A DNA stretch of 64,000 bases, from the NCBI RefSeq assembly GCF_003050705.1, contig NZ_QAOG01000007.1, forward strand, positions 1 to 64,000. Reading direction: 5' to 3'. The stretch comes from Sphingomonas aurantiaca. Lineage in GTDB: Bacteria; Pseudomonadota; Alphaproteobacteria; Sphingomonadales; Sphingomonadaceae. The position numbers and the translations under genes are program-made. How positions within the stretch are numbered: the first letter of the stretch is position 1; every line of letters starts with the position of its first letter. The notes below the pieces were generated by a model. It saw only the letters and a list, made by a program, of their open reading frames with translations. It searched no databases and had not been told where the DNA came from. Below, in pieces: positions 7,893 to 15,035 of the stretch.

Positions 7893-8780
7893 CTAAAGGC
7901 CTGACAGAGCCTCGCAGGTTTGCGCGATGAACTCGCGTGGGGATCGATAGCGCAAAGCGCGATGCGGATGCACCTCGTTATAATGGTCGAACCAGCCGGG
8001 CAGTTGGTCGATGACGCTCTGCGCATTCGGCCTGGGGTTCACACGGACATAATCGCGCTTGAGGGTGCGAACGAATGCCTCAGCCATGCCATTCGATTGA
8101 GGACTGCTGACTGGGGTCGTGCGCGGGATCAATCCGATGTCCCGGGCGAACGCACGTGTGTTGCGAGCGGTGTAGCAGCTTCCGTTGTCGGTGAGCCACT
8201 CGATCGGTTGGGGCACGCGGTTCACCCGTCCGTAGCGATGCTCGACCGTGGCGACCATCAAGTCCTGGACGTCCTCTGCGGTGATGCCGCCCGTCGTCGC
8301 CACGTGTCCCATCGCTTCACGGTCGCAGCAGTCGAGCGCGAATGCGACACGTACCTTCTCGCCATTGTCACAGGTGATCTCCAGCCCGTCGGAGCACCAG
8401 CGGGTGTTGCGCAGATCGACGGCGACCCGGCCATCGTGACGCCGTTCCTCGCGGCGTTCGCCGTCCCGCTGTAGCAGCAGCCCGTGCACTTTCATGACGC
8501 GGTAAACGCGTTTCGGATTGGGCGCTTCGCGCCCGGTCTTCTCGGCCTGCCGGCGGAGCAGAGCATGAACGCGGCGATAGCCATAGGTCGGCAGATCGGC
8601 GATGAGCGCGCGGATGTCGGCGACCAGCTCGGCATCCGGCAGCGGCGGTCGTCCGCGTGGTCGGGGCGCCGGGCGATGGCGCATTGCAGACAGGTGTGGG
8701 CGAGCAATTCCAACCGCGCCTGACACCGCGCTCACCGTCCATCCCGCGGCAACGAGGTCGAGCGCAAGAGCAGTTTTTTT
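7893..8780 (-). CDS. IS3-family transposase OrfB (made as OrfAB by frameshift)
   Basis: The catalytic part of the transposase. From the slippery site it reads PKKTALALDLV, then a HTH_21-like region (RGRPPLPDAELVADIRALIA, YGYRRVHALL) and the DDE integrase core: first Asp in WCSDGLEITCDNG, second in EWLTDNGSCY, and Glu in GMAEAFVRTLKRDY, followed by HPHRALRYRSPREF. About 295 residues, usual for the family. It has no convincing start of its own; the reading frame continues upstream to 9065 only as overlap with OrfA. It recognises the IS ends as an OrfAB fusion. All three acidic residues are present. Confidence 0.92.
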   Translation of the reverse strand, partial: KKTALALDLVAAGWTVSAVSGAVGIARPHLSAMRHRPAPRPRGRPPLPDAELVADIRALIADLPTYGYRRVHALLRRQAEKTGREAPNPKRVYRVMKVHGLLLQRDGERREERRHDGRVAVDLRNTRWCSDGLEITCDNGEKVRVAFALDCCDREAMGHVATTGGITAEDVQDLMVATVEHRYGRVNRVPQPIEWLTDNGSCYTARNTRAFARDIGLIPRTTPVSSPQSNGMAEAFVRTLKRDYVRVNPRPNAQSVIDQLPGWFDHYNEVHPHRALRYRSPREFIAQTCEALSGL

Positions 8781-9133
8781 GGGCCTGCGGCCCGGGACAC
8801 GGCCTCGCGGAGCAGCTCGTTTTCCATGGCCTTCTTGCCGAGCAGCCGGTGTAGTTCGCGCACCTGCGCCTCGAGCGCACGGTACTCGGACGCTGGCACC
8901 ACTTCCTCGCCCGCTGTCGCGGCGGTCAGCGCACCCTGCGCCATCAAGCGCCGCCAGGTGAAGATCTGATTGCCACCGATGCCGTGCCGGCGGGCGACGA
9001 GCGACACGGTCATGCCCGGTAGATACGTCTCCTCGACGATCCGGACCTTTTCCTCCGGTGTCCACCGCCTCCGGCGCTGAACACCGGAGAGAACCTCGCC
9101 ATCGTTGTAACGCCTGGTCGTACCGTCAGTCAT
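8732..9133 (-). CDS. IS3-family transposase OrfA
   Basis: About 133 residues. The N-terminal helix-turn-helix follows the IS2/IS3 OrfA pattern: RRRRWTPEEKVRIVEETYLP, then GMTVSLVARRHGIGGNQIFT, WRRL. It ends with a leucine-zipper-like helix (EYRALEAQVRELHRLLGKKA) used for multimerisation. The ATG at 9133 is preferred because GAGG lies just upstream; a GTG at 9142 is the alternative. It binds the IS ends and is fused to OrfB by frameshifting. Confidence 0.9.
   Translation of the reverse strand: MTDGTTRRYNDGEVLSGVQRRRRWTPEEKVRIVEETYLPGMTVSLVARRHGIGGNQIFTWRRLMAQGALTAATAGEEVVPASEYRALEAQVRELHRLLGKKAMENELLREAVSRAAGPKKLLLRSTSLPRDGR
8774..8780 (-). promoter_or_regulatory. A7 slippery sequence for -1 frameshifting
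   Basis: The minus strand reads GGCCCAAAAAAACTG here. OrfA decodes PKKLLLRS and OrfB decodes PKKTALAL from the same run, so a one-base backward slip on seven A residues yields the OrfAB transposase. Confidence 0.85.
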
Positions 9134-9507
9134 ATGCCTCACTCTTATCTAAGAGCGGGGCTCTGTCAGGTCATTTAAGGGGCCACCTCATCGAGGGCGC
9201 TCTTGGCGCGCGACGCATCCTGTTCGGAGGTAGAAGCGCGAAGATAGGCTCGGATAAACATCCCGTAGTCTGCTATATGTGGTACTTATTAGTCTAGTCC
9301 TTTTTACGCCGTCAGGACGGGATTAAAGTACCAGCTATTGAGAGGTCTGCGAAAGGCATACCCTAAGAGCACCGGGCTGTCAGAGGTACGGTTCGCACCC
9401 GCTAGAATCTCGAGAAGTGGGCATGCCCGTGATATCGCGTTGGAGTTCGTGCTATCAATGACACCGCCGTCGCAAGGTTGGTCGTCGCGCTGGCGCCGGC
9501 GAGATGA

Positions 9508-9951
9508 TCATGCCGTCCGATGCATATCCGTGATCGACGCCGTGACCGCCGTGGCGCTTTGGACTTCCGATGCCTGCGCCGCTGCCGCCATCAGATCGAC
9601 GTCCGTCAGATCGCGGCGATCGATCCACCATTTGGCGTCAGTGACCTGAAGGCAAGCGTAACAATCGACGCCGCTATTGGAGTTGATTAGGACTGCGAGC
9701 CGCTTGGTCCTGATCGTAGACGCCCAACTGACTTGCCGGTCGGTGCCGGTCAGCGGTGGAAGATCAAGATGGGAGATAGCAGCGTTGCTCAACGCTGCTG
9801 CAGCGGCTTCCTCTGCTCGCTTTTCCGCAACGAAGCAGTCTCGACAGCTCGTCGTCTTCAGCCATTTGACCTTGCGTTCCTGCTGGCTGTCAAACCCGGT
9901 AAGATAATGACCCTGCTCATGACCGCAGGCGTGAATGATCCGCTGTTCCAT
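9508..9951 (-). CDS. cysteine-rich hypothetical protein (zinc-ribbon-like N-terminus)
   Basis: A 147-aa protein starting MEQRIIHACGHEQGHYLTG. The pattern Cys-Gly-His-Glu ... SCRDC fits a small zinc-binding unit in residues 9-41. A middle block, LPPLTGTDRQVSWASTIRTK, resembles a motif I associate with small accessory-gene proteins of other bacteria that pair CGHE with LTGSxKQxxWA; I cannot name the family. The C-terminal part contains DAKWWIDRRD and an alanine-rich helix. It sits alone next to the interrupted recombinase, on the same strand. The ATG at 9951 is the first in frame. Probably accessory or phage-derived. The gap 9262-9507 shows nothing recognisable. Confidence 0.55.
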   Translation of the reverse strand: MEQRIIHACGHEQGHYLTGFDSQQERKVKWLKTTSCRDCFVAEKRAEEAAAAALSNAAISHLDLPPLTGTDRQVSWASTIRTKRLAVLINSNSGVDCYACLQVTDAKWWIDRRDLTDVDLMAAAAQASEVQSATAVTASITDMHRTA

Positions 9952-10057
9952 GGCTAGGATGATGGCCGTTCGTGGTTTGTGCGCAACGGCAATGAGTCAG
10001 GTTGAATCAGAATTGCGGCCAGTGACTGACGACTCAGGCGAAGGCATTCCCGACCGG

Positions 10058-10261
10058 CTAAGCTGGCGCAACGCCGTCAGCGTTCACCAGATCTGGGCCA
10101 ACCAATGTGCCGATAAGCCGGACGCGTTTTTCTACCAGATCTACGGGGGTGCGATGCAGTTCCAGCTCGTAGCGCCCGCCGAAATCGCGGCGAAGATAGA
10201 ATGCCCCGCCATCGCGGATCAGCGTGCCTATCTCATCGATCCGGTTGCCAATCGCTACCAT
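10058..10261 (-). CDS. DUF5818-like small protein
   Basis: A 67-aa protein with the layout of the small DUF5818 proteins common in sphingomonads: a start near GNRIDEIGTLIRD, a middle GGRYELEL, and an ending RVRLIGTLVGPDLVNADGV. The alternating beta pattern suggests a small OB-like barrel. It has no signal peptide or cysteines, and the function is not known. An overlapping plus-strand reading (9962-10285) lacks such a pattern and is treated as its shadow. Confidence 0.6.
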   Translation of the reverse strand: MVAIGNRIDEIGTLIRDGGAFYLRRDFGGRYELELHRTPVDLVEKRVRLIGTLVGPDLVNADGVAPA

Positions 10262-10369
10262 CGCTGCGTCGTCGCCTTATTATGATCGGTAAAGTTGCGG
10301 GAGATCCTTCGCGTAACCGATGTGCTCGGTGGGGGCACATGATTCTGCCACTCCGTTCCCGACGGGCGC

Positions 10370-10567
10370 TCAGAGACTGATATTCCGCCGCGCCATTTCC
10401 GCGAACGCGATATCCCCGATTGGCCGGCGGGGTTCGGCTTTAAAGATGTCAGCCAAATCGAGCAGATCCTCGTTGGAAAGGTTCGCGATCGAGGCTTCGA
10501 TTTCGGCAAGGCGACGCACCGCGTGATTGCCGCGATCGGCGACCCGCTTCATTCTTGTCTTGAGCAT
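10370..10567 (-). CDS. small helical protein, unknown (DLLDLADIF family)
   Basis: A 65-aa protein, start MLKTRMKRVADRG, with a helical body and the C-terminal pattern NLSNEDLLDLADIF ... IGDIAFAEMARRNISL. I have seen this kind of short protein in sphingomonad accessory regions but know no function. The start at 10567 is preferred over upstream codons (reading to 10639) because AGAAGG lies five bases before it. It is on the same strand as the DUF5818-like gene, about 110 bp upstream of it. Confidence 0.5.
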   Translation of the reverse strand: MLKTRMKRVADRGNHAVRRLAEIEASIANLSNEDLLDLADIFKAEPRRPIGDIAFAEMARRNISL

Positions 10568-10639
10568 GTGGCCTTCTATCATAAACGTCGTGGCAGAGGC
10601 AGGGGCATTAGCGGCCGGTTGGTTGAGGTTATTCGGCAA

Positions 10640-11103
10640 AGACGCCCGCTACCCACAGGCGAAAGAAGCTTCTCCAATGGAGGACCGCACCACGTTCTGG
10701 CAGCGGATCCTGAAGCGGCAGGAACGCACTGCTTCACAGTATACGGCGTAATAAGGTGCATGCGGACTGTCCGCATTTACAGTGAAACTGGTGGAAAGCC
10801 GCCCGTCCGCTTTCGGAAATCAAACGGCGTAAGCGGACGTTCGTTCAGGCAGCCGGGCAGGCGCCGGCATCGCCGTTTGTGGTGAAAACCAGCCCGACCG
10901 CTTTCGGGTGACAACTCAAGGTAACCAGACCTCCGTTCATGCGCGGGCCAAAGCGTAGAACGGCAGTCGTTGGTCGCATTCGACCGCCGGGATAAGGGCC
11001 GGTCGGACCAAGGCCGGTTGATCCTGAGCGGGTTTTCACCATCTTGCACCTTCGAGGGAAGGGCGGCGCAGCGTCGCTCGCTCGCGATAGAGAAGATGAT
11101 GGT
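10640..11103. other. gene-poor stretch with short palindromes
   Basis: No gene is supported here. The long minus-strand reading 10777-11604 crosses repeats and has no domain. Present are a small palindrome TGCGGACTGTCCGCA (10761-10775), the repeat described at 10792-10863, and a segment near 10890-10990 (GACCGCTTTCGGGTGA, GTCGTTGGTCGCATTCGACC) that looks like other degenerate dispersed repeats. Confidence 0.4.
10792..10863 (+). repeat. direct repeat copy 1 upstream of the HEPN gene
   Basis: About 70 bp resembling 12881-12955 in the same orientation. The shared order is GAAAGC/GAGAGC-like start, GTCCGCTTTCGG, a variable spacer, AAGCGGACG, TTTCAG/GTTCAG, then a GGGCAGG ending. GTCCGCTT and AAGCGGAC form an inverted repeat within each copy. 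Confidence 0.6.
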
Positions 11104-11328
11104 ATGCACCTGAATGTGTCGTTGAGTTATGGAAAGGGCGGGACGGGTGACATGTTTCAGATCGATTCGGTGCAGGACGCCGACACTGGACGACATCTGA
11201 CCACGGCGCAGAAGATCGACGTTGGCAGGCACTTCCAAGATCGCGCAGACCTCGCCGATTATCTGCGCGAGGAGTTCGGCTCTGACAGCACGTTCGAAAT
11301 CATCGGCGAGGATGGCGGGACGGAGTAG
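11104..11328 (+). CDS. small acidic hypothetical protein
   Basis: A 74-aa reading frame starting MHLNVSLSYGKGGTGDMFQI and ending EFGSDSTFEIIGEDGGTE. It is acidic, with codon use like its neighbours, but no known domain, signal peptide or cysteine pattern. It lies 178 bp before the HEPN-motif gene on the same strand and could be co-transcribed with it, though the gap is long. An upstream in-frame start at 11044 would add 20 residues with an unlikely composition. It is possibly real. Confidence 0.4.
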   Translation: MHLNVSLSYGKGGTGDMFQIDSVQDADTGRHLTTAQKIDVGRHFQDRADLADYLREEFGSDSTFEIIGEDGGTE

Positions 11329-11506
11329 GCCCACCCTACTCGAGGAGGGGCGGAGGAGAAGGGGCCGCCCACTCCGCTCACCGAGCCATTCGGCGAGTAG
11401 CTTACAGCAACTGCCCCCCCCCAGCGAACCGGCTAGCCGAAGATCAAGATTTCGGAACGGCCGACTGCGGCGGCTATTATAGTCGTCAGACTGAGGTAGC
11501 AGTGCT

Positions 11507-12823
11507 ATGTCGGAGAGAGAGGACAAAAACCCGCTTCCATTCAACGAGTTAGCACAATCCGTTTCAAGTCGGGAGTTCGAGACGTTGTCGCCGGAAGAGC
11601 TCATTCAAGTGATGGCGCACGCCTATCTGGTCTCCGGCCGCTTCAACGGTCTGCCGCTGATGAAGTTGGCGGGCGACGATCACGAAGAGACTAGGCGGTC
11701 GCTTCGCGTCTTAATCGATTGCGGCCTCGCCACGATCGTGTTCGGCGACATCCACCCCAATCCGTTCATTCGCGCCCTGCCGGACGAACCGAAGGAGGAA
11801 ACGCTGCGCAAGTTGGACGAGCGCGGCTTCGTCCAGGGCAACTTCTATCCGACGCGCGCGTACCTCGACACCGTCGTGACGCCGGAGCAGTATCCGGGCC
11901 GCCCCTACACGTACGAACTCGCACGCGGAGAGCCCCAGCTCGGGCACCGCGCGTTCGAACTGCGAATTCTGGAGGACTACCGCAACGACCCCCGGTTTGA
12001 ATACAGCACCAACGACATCCAGGGGCAGATCTACGCGCACGACGACGCTGGAGTCCGGAGCGAAGAGAATGTTTATCTCCGGTTCGGCTTCGCCTTCGGC
12101 GAAGACCGCGCGATGTTCGTCGCCGCCATGCTGTGGGATCTCTCGCAGCTGTCGCTGGAGGCCCAGCAGCGCTGGCGGATGAGGGAGGTCGACGTGCCGA
12201 CCTCCCTCCACCCTGACCACCACCGCGCCGTCATGGGCCACTTCCCGGAGCGGCTGTCGCTCTACGAAGCCTTCATCATGGAGCTGGAGACGATGAACCG
12301 GATCGCCGCCGCCATCGGCCGGCCGGGCCTGTTCCGCCACGACCATTCGCGCGACCGGCCTCGGGAGTTTGGTTCGCTTCTCCGTCCCACCGTCAAAGAG
12401 TTCAACGACTTCGTGGCGACTCTCGACAAGATGATCTCGGACAACATCGACCTCGCCTTCTTCGGCGACGACGTTGCGCGCGAACGCCGAATTGACGTCG
12501 AGGGCGGAGGCTTCCGCCTCGAGCGTAAGGGCTCCCTGCAGCTGCTCGAGGAATGGCTCCGGCAGAAGTTCCGGCCGCGAGAACCCGCGCCGATGGACGA
12601 TATGCTCGCGACGTTCCGAAAGGTGCGCAAGCTTCGCAACAAGCCCGCGCACGTCGGCGTGGGCAACGCGTTCGATCCAGATATCGCCCTCAAGCAGCGC
12701 GATCTGATGGAGCAGGCCTACACGGCGCTGCGCACGCTGCGACTCATCCTCATGAACCACCCGCTGGCCCGGGAGGTCGAGATCGACAGCCATCTGCGCG
12801 AGGGACTGATCTGGACGCCGTAG
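11507..12823 (+). CDS. HEPN-motif protein, probable defence ribonuclease
   Basis: A 438-aa soluble protein of no family I can name. The N-terminal third looks like a winged-helix region (SREFETLSPEELIQVMAHAY ... ETRRSLRVLIDCGLATIVFG). The middle is mixed alpha/beta. The C-terminal 100 residues are helical and contain FRKVRKLRNKPAHVG: the R-x4-H motif (RNKPAH, about residues 376-381) is the active-site signature of HEPN RNases, and KVRKLRNKPAH is typical of HEPN proteins of the Cthe/RloC type. The gene sits between two direct repeats (10792-10863 and 12881-12955), next to a Gabija-like operon, which suggests an acquired defence cargo. The start at 11507 (MSEREDK) follows a short spacer with GAGGTAG upstream. 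The HEPN assignment rests on one motif plus context. Confidence 0.65.
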   Translation: MSEREDKNPLPFNELAQSVSSREFETLSPEELIQVMAHAYLVSGRFNGLPLMKLAGDDHEETRRSLRVLIDCGLATIVFGDIHPNPFIRALPDEPKEETLRKLDERGFVQGNFYPTRAYLDTVVTPEQYPGRPYTYELARGEPQLGHRAFELRILEDYRNDPRFEYSTNDIQGQIYAHDDAGVRSEENVYLRFGFAFGEDRAMFVAAMLWDLSQLSLEAQQRWRMREVDVPTSLHPDHHRAVMGHFPERLSLYEAFIMELETMNRIAAAIGRPGLFRHDHSRDRPREFGSLLRPTVKEFNDFVATLDKMISDNIDLAFFGDDVARERRIDVEGGGFRLERKGSLQLLEEWLRQKFRPREPAPMDDMLATFRKVRKLRNKPAHVGVGNAFDPDIALKQRDLMEQAYTALRTLRLILMNHPLAREVEIDSHLREGLIWTP

Positions 12824-13184
12824 CCCACTGGGATGGCGATTTAGCCTAGCGGCCGTCATGCGATCTCGTCCGCGTATGGGGGGAGAGCTGCCAGTCCGCT
12901 TTCGGGCGTCGACCACGACAAAGCGGACGCTCTTTCAGACGGTAGGGCAGGGGGGCGTGAACGGGGCGCCCCCCACCGTGAGCAGACTTATGATGCGCCC
13001 TTTTGACACTTTGAAACCAGCACGAAACTATGTGACGATGTGCAGGCTCACAGCCTCCGGTTTTGGCACCCTAAGATAAGCGACCTTTGGGGCGCCCCTA
13101 CCGTGTATAAGCGATGGTCCGAACGCCGACTCTTGACTCATATCTTAGATTACCAAAATCTGCTAAGTGACAGACATGAATACT
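12824..13184. other. intergenic region with repeat copy 2
   Basis: This gap between the convergent HEPN and helicase genes holds repeat copy 2 (12881-12955). The rest, including a GGGGCGCCCC-type palindromic run near 12967 and again near 13090, shows no gene or clear terminator. Confidence 0.4.
12881..12955 (+). repeat. direct repeat copy 2 downstream of the HEPN gene
   Basis: Same orientation and plan as 10792-10863: GAGAGCTG, GTCCGCTTTCGGG, spacer, AAAGCGGACG, TTTCAG, GGGCAGGGG. The two copies bracket the HEPN gene and the small acidic ORF, a 2.1-kb interval. Confidence 0.6.
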
Positions 13185-15035
13185 CTAGCTGTCTATTGAG
13201 ATCTGCTCTTCCCTCATAGCGAAGCGGCTCATCATCTCGGCCTTAGCTCTTTCAGGATTGGGCGTGAACAGGATGATACCTAGCTCGTCTTCGGCGCGCG
13301 AAAAAGATACGTAGGCAAGCTTTCGGCTCTTATCTAACTGTCCGTCCGTCGGCACGCCGCAGGTGTCGGGAGTCAGCATCTTGTTGAAGTTGTAAACGTT
13401 CCACTTTGCTTCAGTATCGTCGTAAAGGACTAGCACGCGGTCATACTCCTCACCCTTCACGCCGTGCTGGGTGCTGAAGGCGGAGTTTTCCAGAATATAC
13501 TTGGTATAGGGGGCGATCGTGTCGGGCTTCATGGCAAAGAAGGCGTCGGCGAGCCAATCGCCCTTCTCCTGGGCGTGCAGGGTCTCATCGTAAACTTCAG
13601 CGCGCGGCTCTCGCGCTAGGTGCTCTCGCAATCTGTCGGATACATTGATCAGGCGGGTCTTGGCGCTATGGCGCAGAATTTCGCCGACAGTTTGGGTGGT
13701 CCAGTGCTTGTGCAGGTCGTCGATGGCGGCCTTTGAGGCCTCCAGCATCTGGCGCAGCGACCTATTGGCGTTTTCGCCGTCGGTGGCGAAGGCCGGGCTC
13801 TCGCGGCGCAGCACCTCGTTTACTCGGTGGGGCTGGCCCTCTTCCTTCGCTCGGAGCAGGGGGCAGATTGTCGACAGAAACGGCGTCAGCAGAAAGTGGC
13901 TGCCTTCTTCGAAGGCGTCAGTGGCCCGGCTCGACGCCATGCGACCGTCGTTGAAGAGATCGTTCAGCGCGGAAAATCCCAACCGGCGCGCAATCATCTG
14001 CCGGGCTAGGAGGAGCTTCATGACGTCGTCACGGTCCTTCCAGCCCCACGCGCTCAGCGCGTTGTCCATGTGCTCCAAAGCCCGACCAACCTGTTCTTCC
14101 GTGTAGGTGTTGCGCTTGCCCAGGCCCTTTTCCGCCCGCACCAACCGGACGGCTACGCGGCCCTGGCGCTTCTTGTTGTCGCCTGCTGGGTACTGTTCGA
14201 CGTCCTTCCGGAAGGCGTTGAGGAAAGCGATCACGCTCACGGAGCACCGGAAGTTTTCGGTCTTGGTGATGGTCTCGCCACCCGGAGGCGGCGCAAAATC
14301 GCCGGCCCGCCCATCGTAGATCTGCTGCCAGGGATCGCCGAAGTAGCCGACGAGCGGGAGGCCCTCACCAGCGCAAACTAGGTTCAGGCCCTCAACGATC
14401 CCCTTGAAGGTGTCTTGGGCTTCATCAACGAAGATATAGGGAAAGCGCAGAGCCGTGATCCGCCTGAAAACCCTGTTTGTTCGCAGAAGGTAGGACCCGA
14501 TCTCGATAATGTCGGGGTGCCCAAGCTCACCCTTGGCGTAGTTACTGAACTCGGAGTCCTCGTAGGTGAAACGGGGGACAAGCTGAAGGTCCTTCAGCTC
14601 AGCCTGGAAGCGAATGATCTTGGCTTGTTGTCGTTGCCCTTCTTGGGTGTGGCCACCGGCCTTGGTCACTTTCTCTCCCGCCTTGGCAATCTGGGCGGGT
14701 AGCCGGTCCTCAATCAGGACGCGGCGGATGTCCTCCTGGAAGCCGGCGAGTTGACCCCACAAAAAGCTGTGAAGGGTGGACACGAGGTAGAGCTCGTCGA
14801 ACCCGAGGCGGGTTCGGATCACTTCCGTGGCGCGCTTGGTGTAGGTGATGCACGCCACGCGCTGTCCGTCGCGCCGAAGCCGAGCGCCGTCGGTCTCGCG
14901 GATGCGCGCAAGAGCATCAATCAGTGAACTGGTTTTCCCCGACCCCGCGCCGGCAATTAGGGCAAAGCTGCGCTTCTCGTCTAGGCAAGCGCGCACCTTC
15001 TTGTCGGCTTCGGTCTCAATGCGCTTGAGCATCAT
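13185..15035 (-). CDS. UvrD-like superfamily 1 helicase, Gabija GajB-like
   Basis: A 616-aa helicase with the SF1A motifs in order: Walker A AGAGSGKTSSL (about residues 28-38), CITYTKRATEVI, DEAQD (about 205), GDPWQQIYDG, a motif IV region ENFRCS, motif V TQHGVKGEEYDRVLVL and motif VI YVSFSRAEDELGIILF. It is translationally coupled to the OLD-family nuclease gene upstream: that gene's TAA overlaps this ATG in TAATG. An OLD/TOPRIM nuclease plus UvrD-like helicase in this order is the Gabija anti-phage layout, where GajB is thought to sense or unwind DNA ends and activate GajA. It is longer than the roughly 500-residue typical GajB. A second in-frame ATG follows directly (MM). The motif reading is secure; the Gabija name is inference from pairing. 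Confidence 0.8.
   Translation of the reverse strand: MMLKRIETEADKKVRACLDEKRSFALIAGAGSGKTSSLIDALARIRETDGARLRRDGQRVACITYTKRATEVIRTRLGFDELYLVSTLHSFLWGQLAGFQEDIRRVLIEDRLPAQIAKAGEKVTKAGGHTQEGQRQQAKIIRFQAELKDLQLVPRFTYEDSEFSNYAKGELGHPDIIEIGSYLLRTNRVFRRITALRFPYIFVDEAQDTFKGIVEGLNLVCAGEGLPLVGYFGDPWQQIYDGRAGDFAPPPGGETITKTENFRCSVSVIAFLNAFRKDVEQYPAGDNKKRQGRVAVRLVRAEKGLGKRNTYTEEQVGRALEHMDNALSAWGWKDRDDVMKLLLARQMIARRLGFSALNDLFNDGRMASSRATDAFEEGSHFLLTPFLSTICPLLRAKEEGQPHRVNEVLRRESPAFATDGENANRSLRQMLEASKAAIDDLHKHWTTQTVGEILRHSAKTRLINVSDRLREHLAREPRAEVYDETLHAQEKGDWLADAFFAMKPDTIAPYTKYILENSAFSTQHGVKGEEYDRVLVLYDDTEAKWNVYNFNKMLTPDTCGVPTDGQLDKSRKLAYVSFSRAEDELGIILFTPNPERAKAEMMSRFAMREEQISIDS

Larger units (their letters stand above)
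7881..9190 (-). mobile_element. complete IS3-family element, IS2-like
   Basis: The element is 1310 bp and bounded by imperfect inverted repeats: TGTTGTTGCCCCCTAAAGG at the left, and TGAGGTGGCCCCTTAAATGA read inward from the right. Both continue into CCTGACAGAGCC. It is flanked by a 5-bp direct repeat TCGAG (7876-7880 and 9191-9195), consistent with the 5-bp duplications of the IS2 subgroup. It encodes OrfA and OrfB joined by a -1 frameshift at an A7 run. Ends, target duplication and both frames look intact, so the insertion may be recent and active. Confidence 0.92.
7296..9261 (-). pseudogene. serine recombinase (resolvase family) split by an IS3 element
   Basis: The C-terminal piece (7296-7880) carries ESGAKLHRPEL, DVLLVEQVDRLSRL, a helix DVLAAVARKDYEDRRRRQAEG and a C-terminal helix-turn-helix (WRDIMDATGCSRTLLAKIA), but lacks the catalytic N-terminus. 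That N-terminus is present on the other side of the insertion, 9191-9261: ATG at 9261 reads MFIRAYLRASTSEQDASRAK, with the catalytic serine in RASTSEQ. Removing the IS and one copy of TCGAG rejoins the frame through KSALDVFATEHG, giving about 216 residues. The intact enzyme would cut and rejoin DNA through a phosphoserine link. The split gene cannot make an active enzyme as it stands; excision would restore it. Confidence 0.9.

Noticed and set aside
10777..11604. A 275-codon minus-strand reading over the repeat before the HEPN gene.
   Set aside because: It crosses dispersed repeats and the small acidic ORF and shows no domain or ribosome site.
11711..12916. A 401-codon minus-strand reading inside the HEPN gene.
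   Set aside because: It is opposite a gene with a clear motif and context; composition is typical of a shadow frame.
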